From the NCBI GenBank assembly GCA_024760905.1, contig JALRMN010000026.1, positions 320,001 to 384,000 on the forward strand: 64,000 nucleotides of DNA, written 5' to 3'. Position 1 is the first letter of the stretch; each line of letters opens with the position of its first letter. This document shows positions 35,701 to 46,044 of this stretch, in pieces. The translations under genes were made by a program, and so were the position numbers. Below the pieces are notes generated by a model. It saw nothing but the letters and a program-made list of their open reading frames with translations. It was not told the origin of the DNA and did no database searches. The DNA is from Plotosus lineatus. Lineage: Eukaryota; Chordata; Actinopteri; Siluriformes; Plotosidae.

Positions 35701-35980
35701 TTTCAGACAAAAACTAAAGTTGAAAACAAAATTATACCTGATATGCATTTTGCCACTCATCGAATAGATGTGACTTTGTGTTTTTTATGGAAAAAGTTGA
35801 CATTTTTTGGTAACTCAAACTTTTCAATGGTAGTATATATGATAAATTTTATATGATTTGTCAGAAGACTTTATCCAGAGCAACTTACATGTATCATTTT
35901 TACACAACTGAACAATTAAGAGTGTATTTATTAAAAAAATGTCTTATTATACTGGATAATAGACAGAAGTAGATATTGGC

Positions 35981-35984
<4 letters not shown>

Positions 35985-36045
<61 letters not shown>

Positions 36046-36079
36046 TACATACATACAACAACAACAACAAAACAACAAC

Positions 36080-36141
<62 letters not shown>
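35985..36141. repeat. (GATA)n and (AAT)n microsatellites
   Basis: GATA run 35985-36044, short ACAACA link, AAT run 36080-36141. Confidence 0.97.
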
Positions 36142-36149
<8 letters not shown>

Positions 36150-36179
36150 CATACTTTCATTTCGGTTAAGTGCTGAACC

Positions 36180-36513
36180 GTTTAATTTTACTATCAAGTT
36201 TGTGAGGAGGCTGGTGCCCATCTCAGTCAATTTTAGGCAGAGATGGGGTGCACCTGACCAGCTTGCCAAATTATCGCAAGGTAACACACCCAACCATTCT
36301 CACTCACATGTACACCCCAAAGAAAATTTGGAAGAGCCAATAAGCCTAATACATATTCTGTGTCTTAGGACTGTGGGGGGAACCCACACAGGGACAGGAA
36401 GAACATACAAACTCCATATAGAAATGCCCTCACTTATATATAGACTCGAACCCAGGATCTTTTTGCTGTGAGGCGGTCATGCTCCCAACCACTACATAAC
36501 AGTGTTGCCCTAA
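36180..36513 (-). mobile_element. V-SINE/HE1-like SINE, near complete
   Basis: On the minus strand: 'gtagtggttgggagcatgac', 'cgcctcacagcaaaaagatc', 'gggttcgagtctat', 'tggagtttgtatgttcttcc', 'cacagtcctaagacacaga', then 'gcgataatttggcaagctgg' and 'tgagatgggcaccagcctcc'. All modules are present in order. Confidence 0.8.
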
Positions 36514-36530
36514 TAATAATGCAAATAGTG

Positions 36531-36532
<2 letters not shown>

Positions 36533-36597
<65 letters not shown>
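36533..36597. repeat. (ATT)n microsatellite
   Basis: ATT run followed by an ATTC run (36598-36620) that belongs to the next SINE tail. Confidence 0.96.
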
Positions 36598-36599
36598 TA

Positions 36600-36896
36600 T
36601 TCATTCATTCATTCATTCACTATCTAAACCAATTAATCATAATTAGAGCCCCGGGGAAGCTGGCGCCCTTCTCAGCCAAATCTAAACTAGGACAGAATAC
36701 ACACTGGACAGCTCACATGGGTGAAACACTGATAACAACCCAGTGACCACTCTTTATGAAAGTCAGCAATGTTTCTTTCTTTTACATGCCTCTTACCACA
36801 GACAGTAGTGGCAGCACCACTGGGAGGATAGCAGTGACAACCCAGTGACAGCGAGGTTTGAATCCAGTACCTTACCACCGGACACCCACTGCCCCA
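36600..36896 (-). mobile_element. Composite tRNA-SINE with alternate tail
   Basis: Minus strand: head 'ggggcagtgggtgtccggtg' and 'ggattcaaacctcgc', body with 'attgctgactttcataaaga', then 'gagctgtccagtgtgtattc', 'gggcgccagcttcccc' and an AATG tail. Same form as 434-806. Confidence 0.75.
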
Positions 36897-36897
36897 T

Positions 36898-36947
<50 letters not shown>
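36898..36947. repeat. (AAT)n microsatellite
   Basis: AAT run between the SINE head and the RTE-like copy 5. Confidence 0.95.
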
Positions 36948-36949
<2 letters not shown>

Positions 36950-36950
<1 letters not shown>

Positions 36951-38487
36951 TGAATGAGGAAAATGAGAGAGAAAAAAAAGAGTAGAAGAGGTGACTGTTG
37001 AGGACCAGGAAGTAGCAAATATTGTTAAGGGTGAAGTGAGGAGGACATTGAAGAGGATGAAGAGTGGAAAGGCAGTTGGTCCTGATGACATACCGGTGGA
37101 GGTATGGAAGTGTCTAGGAGAGGTAGCAGTAGATTTCGTGACAAGAACATTCAACAAGGTCTTAGAGAGTGAGCAGATGCCATAGGGATAGAGAAGAAGT
37201 GTGATGGTGCCCATTTTTAAGAACAAGGGAGTTGTGCAGAGTTGTGGCAACTACAGAGGGTGAGGATGAAGTTATGGGAAAGAATAGTGGAAGCTAGACT
37301 AAGAGAAGAGGTCAGCATTTGTGAACAACAGTTTGGTTTTATGCCAAGAAATAGCACCACAGATGCAGTGTTTGCTTTGAGGATGTTAATAGACATACCG
37401 AGAAGGTCAGAGGGCGCTGCATTGTGCCTTTGTGGATCTGGAGAAAGCATATGACAGGGTGTCGAAAGAAGAACTGTGGTATTGCATGAGGAAGTCTAGA
37501 GTGGCAGAGAAGTATGTTAGTGTCTTGCATGACAAGTATGAGAGATGAAAACAGTGGTGAGGTGTCGCTAGCGGTGTGACAGAAGAGTTAAGGTGGAGGT
37601 GGGACTGCATCAAGAGTCAGCTCTGAGCCCATTCTTGTTTGTTATGGTGAAGGACAGGCTGACAGACAAGGTTAGACAAGATTTCCCATGGACTATGATG
37701 TTTTCAGATGTCATTGTGATCTGTGAGGGCAGAGAACAACACGTAGAGGAAAATCTAGAGAGGTGGCGGTATGCCCTGGAAAGGAAAGGAATGAAGGTTA
37801 CCCTCAGTAAGAGAGTATGTCTGAATGACAAGGACCCAAGAACAACGGTGAGGTTAAAGGGAGCAGAGATAAAGAAGGTGGAGGATTTTAAGTGTTTAGG
37901 CTCAACAATCCAGAGCAATGGAGAGTGTGGAAAAGAGGTGAAGAAGCGTGTGCAGGCAGGTTGGAATGGATGGAGAAAAGTGTCCGGTGTGATGTGTGAT
38001 AGGAGAGTATTGGCAAGAATGAAATGAAAAGTGTACAAGACGGTGTTGAGGCCAGCGATGTTGTATGGTTTAGAAACAATGACCATGGGGAAAAGACAGA
38101 AGGCAGAGCTGGAGGTAGCAGAGATGAAAATGTTGAGGTTCTCTTTGGGAGTAACGAGGATGGATAGGATCAGGAATGAGTACATCAGAGGGACAGCACA
38201 TGTAAGAGGTTTTGGAGACAAAGTCAGAGAGGCTAGATTTAGATGGTTTGGACATGTACAGAGGAGGGATAGTGAATATATTGGTGGTAGCATGCTGAGG
38301 TTGGAACTACCAGGCAGAAGGCCGAGAGGAAGACCAAAGAGAAGATTTATGGATGTGGTGAAGGAGGACATGAAGGTGGTTGGAGTAAGAGTAGAAGATG
38401 CAGAGGATAGGGTGAGATGGAGGCAGATGATTCGCTGTGTCTCTGTTTCCTGTGGCGAACAGCCGAAAGGAAAAGAAGATGTGCTTT
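36950..38487 (+). pseudogene. RTE-like LINE copy 5 (RT and 3' end)
   Basis: Frames 36991-37185, 37242-37454, 37593-38027 and 38031-38489 give 'GKAVGPDDIPVEVWKCLGEV', 'CEQQFGFMPRNSTTDAVFAL', a degraded motif B 'LHQESALSPFLF', a destroyed motif C ('FSDVIVI' instead of FADDIVI) and an intact C-terminus 'RGRPKRRFMDVVKEDMKVVG'. Stops and frameshifts at 37185, 37240, 37415, 37550 and 38027. The 3' end shows a small insertion ('tgtctctgtttcc', about 38439) before 'agccgaaaggaaaagaagat'. Confidence 0.92.
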
Positions 38488-38647
38488 AACTGTAACCGTT
38501 ATTATGGGGTTTAATCAATGCCATGGCCATTCAATTAATCTGGAATGAGGGTGGGGTCATGAAAACAACCACAAATGAGGCGAGGAGAGCAGATACCACA
38601 AAATGAGATTGTCCCGTTACAACAAGATGTGACACAAGGAGACAGGG

Positions 38648-38652
<5 letters not shown>

Positions 38653-38715
<63 letters not shown>

Positions 38716-38850
38716 TGCGTGTGTGTATGAATGTGGTGGTCTAAAAACCAATCTAATTGTTCTGCGGTCAGCTGACATTTGCAGATATTTAATCATTTTA
38801 AACAACCCCTGGAAAAAAAATGTGGCATCACTGCCCCTCAAGGATGTTAA
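38653..38850. repeat. (GT)n/(GCGT)n run with shared unnamed repeat
   Basis: GT run 38653-38697, GCGT 38698-38720, then sequence matching 33675-33795 and continuing to 'gatgttaattccgccctttc'. Confidence 0.88.
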
Positions 38851-39490
38851 TTCCGCCCTTTCACTTTGTAGTAAAAAAGATAAATGTCCTAAATACAACA
38901 AAAGCTTTTTTGATTTAAAAGGTGTTCATTTTTGATTTGCAAAATATACATCAACCCAACCAAATTATTATTACATATTTAAAGATATATACACATTTAT
39001 TCTGTGACATATTCTGCCTGTGTGGAACCAACTAAACAGACAATGTGTGCGCGTGATTCATTTTGGTGTAAATGCAGAACTGTGCAAAGCTGGTTTTTGC
39101 AATAGAAATGAAGCTGGCAGCGCGTGTCAATTACATATTCATTTTTGATTGAAAAAGGCAATGGTGCATGTTTTGCTTTTGGATTTCTAGTTTGAAAACC
39201 ATATTTCTCATCACAATGAGGTTGATGCCGTTTGAGAGCCGAGAATTGGTTGAACACGGTTATGTTTTGGTTTTTTGGTTTTTCCAGTGTACTTTGAAAG
39301 GTGTTTAAAAAGTCATGATTTAAAAATGACTCTCATAAAAATTTAAACAATTTCAAAAACCAACATTTTGTATTAACCTCTATGGAGAGATTCAGGGTGC
39401 AGCTGTCAGTCAGAGGCACGCTTTAACTTCTACAAGTGCCGTGAACTCGAAAGTTAACATGATCAGAACCAGCACACATTAGAAAGCACA
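38851..39490. other. No gene recognised
   Basis: AT-rich sequence with one 86-residue minus-strand frame (39257-38997) that has no recognisable motif. I see no splice or domain support for a gene here. Confidence 0.5.
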
Positions 39491-39494
39491 GCAG

Positions 39495-39660
39495 GTCCAT
39501 TGACTATTCCAAATCATCCCAAGACGTGAGAGCGTGTGTGAATGGTTGTCTATTTGCTAGCCATATGGCCTGGCACGTTATCCAACATGTTCTCCGCCCT
39601 GAGATGGCTGGCCGTAATTAGATTAAGTGTTTCAGAAAATGAATAAATAAATAAATGAAT
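39495..39660 (+). mobile_element. V-SINE/HE1-like SINE 3' part
   Basis: 'cattgactattccaaatcat', 'gtgtgtgaatggttgtctat', 'attagattaagtgtttcaga' and an AATA/AATG tail. The 5' half is missing. Confidence 0.65.
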
Positions 39661-39881
39661 AATAATAATTTATATTTATATAGAATAAAAATAATACAGA
39701 CGCTCCCTGACTTACGTTCATCTGTTTTTCGATTTTACATTTTTTTTTTTATATTGTCAAATTTTGAGTTTAGACGTACCTACATAGTACACTGATATAA
39801 TGATGCAATGATGCTGCATCTATTGTTTAAAACGACAGACTGAACGTGCCCCTCCTTCTTCCCAGTTCAGTAATATACATC

Positions 39882-39887
<6 letters not shown>

Positions 39888-39976
<89 letters not shown>

Positions 39977-39987
39977 ATATATATGTA

Positions 39988-40026
<39 letters not shown>
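39888..40026. repeat. (TA)n with (TG)n insert
   Basis: TA run 39888-39968, TG run 39988-40007, TA run 40008-40026. Confidence 0.97.
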
Positions 40027-40136
40027 GATTTTTCTGAGTAGATCCTTCCGTAGGAGAGTGCTCAATACTTTTTGGTAGAGCAAATAACAATAAAAATAAA
40101 AGGACAGGACAAAGACTTTCTATTGAAACTCCATTT

Positions 40137-40191
40137 ATCACTACAGATCTGTTTCGAGGGGTGGTGAAACCATCCTCTCTCTTCAGGTGAT
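40137..40191 (-). ncRNA. Hammerhead ribozyme motif B (type I)
   Basis: Minus strand from 40191: AUCAC, core CUGAAGA (40186-40180), stem II GAGAGG...CCCCUC with one A-C mismatch plus inner pairs and a UUC loop, core GAAA (40155-40152), CAG-AU-CUG, U-A (40143-40142), GUGAU (40141-40137). All consensus core positions are kept and differ from motif A only in stem II. Confidence 0.83.
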
Positions 40192-40225
40192 TACAGAGGA
40201 ATTCTTTTTTATAGATTATTCTATA

Positions 40226-40280
40226 ATCACCTGAAGAGAGAGGATGGTTTCACCACCCGTCGAAACAGATCTGTAGTGAT
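40226..40280 (+). ncRNA. Hammerhead ribozyme motif C (type I)
   Basis: Plus strand: AUCAC (40226-40230), core CUGAAGA (40231-40237), stem II GAGAGG...CCCGUC with two mismatches in the middle of the outer helix, core GAAA (40262-40265), CAG-AU-CUG (40266-40273), U-A (40274-40275), GUGAU (40276-40280). The weaker stem II suggests lower or no activity. It is the inverted partner of motif B. Confidence 0.78.
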
Positions 40281-40452
40281 AAATGGAGTTTTATTGTATA
40301 TATATATATATATACTCATGCCTCGGTTTTATGGACTTCGCTTTAACGGATTTCGGATGCAACAGACAAAATCTGTAGCTTTCAACTAGTCTGGATCGTC
40401 CGGACGCGGGCCGTTGTTTCTGAAAGTGACCGCGAGATGAACGGCCTGGCTT

Positions 40453-40917
40453 GAAGAAATCTTGTGCATTTAAATCTGTTCATCTATTTTCAATGCCACG
40501 TCACTGTGGCATGAAGCGGAGAGCCAATCTTTTCTGTGTGGGTGGGTCCGATACCTTGAAATTCTAATTTTATTGGACTCACACTGCAGTGTTTATGTGA
40601 CAGGAAGCGCATCCCAAGTTTTGGCAATCAGCTATTCTGCGGGTTGAAGTTTTTCCATGTCTGTCCATTTGTGTTTGCTTGCCAGTTTGTGCTTGGCTTT
40701 GTGTAAATGAGCCAATCAAAATGACAGAAATTTACCTCATTACTCAAAAACAACATGCTCAGTCAGTGGCTGTTATAATCCTATAAAATTAGAGTTTGAA
40801 GGTATCGGACTAGCCTGCAAACTGGCGTACAGAAAGGATTGGCTCTCTGCTGCGCCACAGTGGCGTGGCATTGAAAATAGATGTATCAATTTAAATGCGC
40901 GAGATTTATTCATCTGT
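40453..40917. mobile_element. Foldback element with arms of about 120 bp
   Basis: The left arm ('tgcatttaaatctgttcatc', 'agagccaatcttttctgt', 'tccgataccttgaaa') is mirrored by the right arm from 40905 back to 40783. The loop of about 210 bases has no coding frame. This fits a MITE or foldback element; no target duplication was worked out. Confidence 0.75.
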
Positions 40918-41035
40918 TTTTTGTTTGACTTGATGGCTTTTTTTGTATCTTTATTTAAATGACAGTGAAATTATGTATTCGTTATTCTGTTAAGAAAGGC
41001 CACCTGATTTATCTGAGAGCCAGATACAGTCATCA

Positions 41036-41078
41036 AAACAGCCACATCTGGCTCACGAGCCATAGGTTCCCGACCCCT

Positions 41079-41082
<4 letters not shown>
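41036..41082 (-). mobile_element. hAT-like element end
   Basis: Inverted, it reads 'caggggtcgggaacctatgg' then 'ctcgtgagccagatgtgg', a very common hAT terminal sequence. The other end was not found; TA repeats abut it. Confidence 0.7.
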
Positions 41083-41152
<70 letters not shown>

Positions 41153-41262
41153 AAAATAAAAGGACAGGACAAAGACTTTCTATTGAAACTCCATGGAGAG
41201 TTTATTTGCTCTACCAAAAAAGTATTGAGCACTCTCCTACGGAAGGATCTACTCAGAAAAAC

Positions 41263-41312
<50 letters not shown>
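41083..41312. repeat. (TA)n tracts around a Penelope-like scrap
   Basis: TA runs 41083-41150 and 41265-41312 flank 41155-41262, which carries 'aggacaggacaaagactttc' and 'caaaaaagtattgagcactc' (also at 40040-40120). The ribozyme part is deleted here. Confidence 0.85.
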
Positions 41313-41319
<7 letters not shown>

Positions 41320-41610
41320 CATTAAATTATTTTGCTTGAATTTAATTTATTTGAAATTAATTTGATATTATTTTACAATGTTATGTTTATAATAATTTAT
41401 TTAGGGGTGTTTTATGAGATACAGTAATGGTATTTATGGATGTATAGTGCAGTATAAGCATCATATGTCACACGTCGTACGTCACTGTAACAACTAAAGT
41501 TCACTTTCAACTTGCGTTCGGCCGTTCGGAACCAATTAAAAACGTAAGTCGGGGAGCGTCTGTAATAATAATAGCACCGTAATGTCATGCCCAACGTAAA
41601 AGGTTACATT

Positions 41611-41959
41611 GTCTGTCTTCCTTTCGGCTTTTCCCCTTTCACTCGGGAGTCGCCATAGCGAATCATCTGATTCGCACGTTTGATTTGGCAGAGGTTTTTA
41701 CGTCGGATGCCCTTCCTGTCACAATCCTTTATAGCAAGGGACAGAAACACGCTGACAACTTTGCAGCTACTCTTTACGAAAGTCAGCAATGGTTCTTTTA
41801 CATGCCTCTCACCATAGACAGTGACAGACATGGCCCGCCTTTGATAACCCAGTTAGCTGCACTGGGGGGGACAGTGACAACCTTGTGGAGAGTGGACTTG
41901 AACCCCCAACCTTTGGATCAGTGATCCAGCGCCCTATACCACTAGACCACCACTGCCCC
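41611..41959 (-). mobile_element. RTE-tailed tRNA-SINE, full length with 18-bp TSD
   Basis: The reference copy of the family. On the minus strand: 'ggggcagtggtggtctagtg' head, B-box 'ggttcaagtccactctcc', body, 'gtgacaggaagggcatccga' (like the LINE 5' UTR), and the tail 'cgaatcagatgattcgctat' through 'gccgaaaggaagacagac' (like the LINE 3' end). Flanked by AACGTAAAAGGTTACATT at 41593-41610 and 41960-41977. Confidence 0.95.
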
Positions 41960-42124
41960 AACGTAAAAGGTTACATTATTGAAGAATATATAACATGTGG
42001 ATCCACCATTTCATCATGCCTCTTGGTTCTTTTTGTCTTTTTCTTAGAGAAGTGTAATGCAGCGTAATTCACAGAGTCCGAGGTAGGAACCTGCAGGAAC
42101 AAAAAAGAGATACATAGATAACTA

Positions 42125-42260
42125 AAGTCATCGATTCATTAATTTTCGGAACCGTTTAATCCTAAATAAGGTCGTGGGGAGGCTGGCGCCCAGCTGACTC
42201 TGGGTAAGGGTGAGGTACACCCCGGACAGCTCATCAGGCCATTGCAGAGGTATTAAAAGT
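42125..42260 (-). mobile_element. SINE tail fragment
   Basis: Minus strand 'ctgcaatggcctgatgagct', 'gtccggggtgtacctcac', 'tgggcgccagcctcccc' and 'aggattaaacggttccgaaa': the alternate-tail module alone. 42261-42754 is AT-rich with nothing recognised. Confidence 0.65.
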
Positions 42261-42754
42261 ATTAATATAATGTTTGGGGTCATCCAGAACATTACATATA
42301 TTCCATCCAATATATGTACTAAGTGCTTTATTTATTAATAAATATTATCACAGTACAAAATTTAAAAAGTTTGCACTTAATCATTACTACATTTTATTAC
42401 ATTACTGTATTTTTATACTTCCGGATTAGACGCAAACTGGCACGTGATTCAAATTTAGCTAATGGCTGAGAGCTTTTGTTTTTCCCTCCTGCTGATTGGT
42501 TGCAGATGATGTGTACACCTCTTTTATTTTCTCCTTCGCACAATGTCATCAACGTGACTGCCTGAATTGTGAATGCATGTTTGTTCCATATGTTTTTAAT
42601 TATATTTAAGCCCTATGATGCCACTCAAATGGCCTGCATATTTTCTCGCTTCTGGTAAGCACTTTATTCATTAATAAATATTATCACAGTGCAAAATTAA
42701 AAACTGTTTTACTAAATCATTACAACATTTTACTGCATTATTACTGTATTAATG

Positions 42755-42928
42755 AGGAAGACTGGTACCCATTTATACTGCTGGGTGAACAGAAGCACAC
42801 TTGTGGTTAAGACTTTGTCCAGGGGTCTTAGCACAGTGGGGTCTTAGCACAGTGAGTCTGACTGGGATTTGAACATACAACCTCCGATCATGAGCACAGC
42901 ACCCTAACCACTATTCCACCGACCCCAC
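42755..42928 (-). mobile_element. Second tRNA-SINE family, partial
   Basis: Matches 26600-26770: head 'ggggtcggtggaatagtggt', 'tcaaatcccagtcag', 'acccagcagtataaatgggt'. A 17-base stretch ('ggggtcttagcacagtg' type) is doubled at 42825-42857. Confidence 0.8.
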
Positions 42929-42959
42929 AAAGTTTATTTCAAGTGGGAAAAAAATCCCA

Positions 42960-43830
42960 CATTAAAAAATAATTCTTTCACTGTACATCATGTGTGTAAT
43001 TATTTACCCCCTGATGTGAATACTTTGTCCAACCGCCTTGAAACCAACAAAACAGCACCTAATCTTTTGCTGTTGTGTTTAACAAGATGGGGGGATACAG
43101 AAAGAGGATCTTGGACAGTTTCCTCTCTGCACAATCTCTCTAAACCATCCAGCGACCTGGTCCTGTCCTCTACACTCTCCTCTTCAGCTCACTCAACTGG
43201 TTTTCAATGGGGTTGAGGTCTGGGGAGTGAGATAGCCATGGGAGGAGCTTGATTCTGTGTCTGGTGAACCATTTCCGTGTAGATATTGGCACATGTTTAG
43301 GGTTATTATCTTGTAGAGAAACCCAGTGATGACCCATCTTCACTTCCGGGCAGAGGCTCGGATCAGATTTTGATTTAAAAGCATTCATGATCCCATGCAC
43401 CCTAACAAGGTTCCCAGGACACAACAAGGTTCCCAGGACAATGCCTCTGGAAGAGAAACAGGCCACAGCAGCACTGATCCTCTCCCATACTTCACAGTGG
43501 ACATGAGGTGCTTTTCTGCATTCTCATCTTTCTTGTTCCACCAGAGCTTCTTAGAGTGTTTGTTGCCAAAAACCTTCATCTTGGTTTCATCTGACCAAAG
43601 CACCCGGTCCCAGTTGAAGTCCAAATACCGCTTAATGAACTCCAGATGTTTTTGTTTATGACTGTGAGTGAGAAAAAGTTTTTCCCTGCGTGCCTCCCAA
43701 ACAGCTTGTTGGCATGTATATGGCATCTGATGGTTGTTTTGGAGACTTAGTGACTCCACGATGCTCCCAGTTTTACAATTCTTTAACAGTGAGCTCTGGA
43801 TAACTTTTTATTTGTTTTACCATTCTCTTC
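42960..43830 (-). pseudogene. Tc1-like transposase, degenerate
   Basis: Minus frames: 43759-43385 gives 'HSHKQKHLEFIKRYLDFNWD' and 'RVLWSDETKMKVFGNKH' (first catalytic Asp in SDET), then 'GRGSVLLWPVS'. 43466-43170 gives 'WVSLQDNNPKHVPISTRKWF' (second Asp) and 'LSHSPDLNPIENQLSELKRR' (third acidic residue, Glu of PIEN). A frameshift and a tandem doubling of GTCCTGGGAACCTTGTT (43408-43442) break the frame. The N-terminal helix-turn-helix is only partly visible near 43800. It lies downstream of the Ig gene exons, probably in an intron. Confidence 0.9.
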
Positions 43831-43847
43831 ACTGTACATGTTGGCAA

Positions 43848-43849
<2 letters not shown>

Positions 43850-43902
<53 letters not shown>

Positions 43903-43914
43903 TATACTGGGTGT

Positions 43915-43976
<62 letters not shown>
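43850..43976. repeat. Compound (AAT)n - core - (TG)n, plus orientation
   Basis: AAT run, then the unique core ATATACTGGGTGTGGTG, then a TG run that ends at the splice donor of Ig exon 5. An inverted copy is at 44774-44884. Confidence 0.95.
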
Positions 43977-43977
<1 letters not shown>

Positions 43978-43979
43978 AC

Positions 43980-44774
43980 CTTATACGTTTCGGTTTCTGC
44001 ACCTGCAGTAACACAAATCAAAAGATGATGACTATTGATTGACAGATTGATTTGACTGATTGAGTGATTGATTGGTAGATAATTTACCTCTCTGAGTTTT
44101 TCTATGTTTAAGTGTAATGAAGACCAGGACAGGAAGAAAACTCATAATCACGAAACCAAATAACACAGTCAACCAGAAGAACACATCAGAGACTGTACAT
44201 TGGAGAAAACCTGAAAGAAAAAATATCTCAATTACCAAAATTGCTTCATATTTTAATAAAAAAAAATTAAAATATAATAATAAATATTTGTGTGGGGGTG
44301 GGGGGCTTACCTGTTGTTCTAGAATCAGCCTGCCCCTTCACTTTTCCATACAGAAAAGGAGAATGATTTATGTTTACCCTGAAATTCATTGTTTAAAAAC
44401 AAAATAATGATATTTGATATAAATTTACCTTTCACTTGTATAAAGGTCGAGTTGCTGAAGATCATTTGATCACTGTAGCTGCAGTAATAGAGTCCAGTAT
44501 CAGAGACATTTACTGCAGTGATGGTGAGAGTCGAGTTCTTGTCCTGAACAGACATCACTATTCTCTCACTCTCAGTAAAGAAGTAACAGGGTACTGATGG
44601 AGCTGATGTCCGGAACTTTTTACACCCAAGAAGAAGTGGAATTGACCCACATGTGTGTTTATACCAGAAGATGTAACCTGTAACTGTCAGATCATAGTGG
44701 CACCAAATACTGACTTTATTTCCAACCTCTACCTCCAAAGTTAAAGAACTCAGAGTTTCTGAGAGTAAACCTGC

Positions 44775-44840
<66 letters not shown>

Positions 44841-45513
44841 ACACCCAGTATATATTATTATTATTATTATTATTATTATTATGCTATAATAATCCCCCCG
44901 TGCAGATAACTGGGTTATCAAAGGCGGGCCATGTCTCTCACTGTCTATAGTGAGAGGCTTGTAAAAGAACCATTGCTGACTTTCGTAAAGAGTAGCTGCA
45001 AAGCCAGTGTTTCTGTCCCTTACTAAAGGGTTGTGACAGGAAGGGCATCCGACGTAAAAAAACCCATGCCAAATCAAAATGAGCGAATCAGATGATTCGC
45101 TGTGGCGACTCCCGACAAAAGGGAAAAAGCCGAAAGGAAAAGAAGATTATTATTTATTTTTTTTTTTTTATTATTATTATTATTATAAATCACATTTTTT
45201 AAGAACGCTGAACAGAAACAGACACTTGTAATTTTTCAATAGAATAAAACACCAGCGTTTAACATATGAGCAGCGGTTTAAGACAAAAATAAAACATGTT
45301 TTCTTATTTAAACAAACTCCTGAAATTTCACCATAAACATTTCAGCACATGTTTGCGGTTCAGGCTTCCTGCATTCCTATTTTTGTCGGAATTGCAGTAA
45401 CTATAATAGATGAAGATGAAGGAATTGCAGATTCTGTGGCTTTGCATTTGGCTTTATTTCACTTTTAAATCTGAGCGATAATTATTCAACCATATAATGA
45501 ATCATGTATTCGC

Positions 45514-45549
<36 letters not shown>

Positions 45550-45980
45550 ATTCTGTACAAAGGTTTTAGGCACTCTATTTGTTTAGTGTAAAAATTTCTA
45601 TAGATTTACTTTATAATTTGTATTTTAGTAAGTGAGTAAAAAAACCTGCAGATTTCCAAGCATTAGTTTCGAGCACTAAATGAAATGTCAGATGAGAAAA
45701 TGTTAGTACTTGATGTGAAAGAAAGAAAGATATCATGTATAAGTGATGGGTTTTCAGATAAAAATATAATGACGCTGCTGTGATTTACATGCAAGTAAAG
45801 AATCAAGTGAAACAGTCAACATTTCTAGCAGAACTGTGGCTGGTTCTGTAAGAGAGTCGGTAGATATTGTACTTGTAAAACGGCACAAACTGGATTTGAT
45901 GCTCTTCTATTTTTAAACAAAAAAAGTAATCAACACACCTAATATTTAATTACTTTCATTTAATACTGTTGACTGTGGCT

Positions 45981-46044
<64 letters not shown>

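Larger units (their letters stand above)
40100..40300. repeat. Inverted repeat formed by the two hammerhead units
   Basis: 40122-40195 and 40224-40298 are near-perfect inverted copies separated by about 30 bases of AT-rich sequence. The DNA or RNA could fold into one long hairpin. Confidence 0.88.
39698..41561. mobile_element. Mariner-like MITE with TA duplication, nested
   Basis: Left end CAGACGCTCCCTGACTTACG and right end (inverted) CAGACGCTCCCCGACTTACG, each flanked by TA, as in Tc1/mariner insertions. A third end of the same family is at 53018-53042. The interior is filled by TA repeats, Penelope-like scraps with hammerhead motifs, a foldback and a hAT end, so it served as an insertion sink. 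Confidence 0.75.

Noticed and set aside
38997..39257. An 86-codon minus-strand frame as a tail exon of the Ig gene
   Set aside because: No matching splice acceptor in phase 0 and no tyrosine signalling motif; the composition does not look like a receptor tail.
41611..41959. tRNA gene calls at the SINE heads (also 26464-26773 and 50459-50775)
   Set aside because: A-box and B-box are present, but the heads do not fold into a full cloverleaf with matched acceptor stem and are followed by SINE bodies, target duplications and LINE tails.
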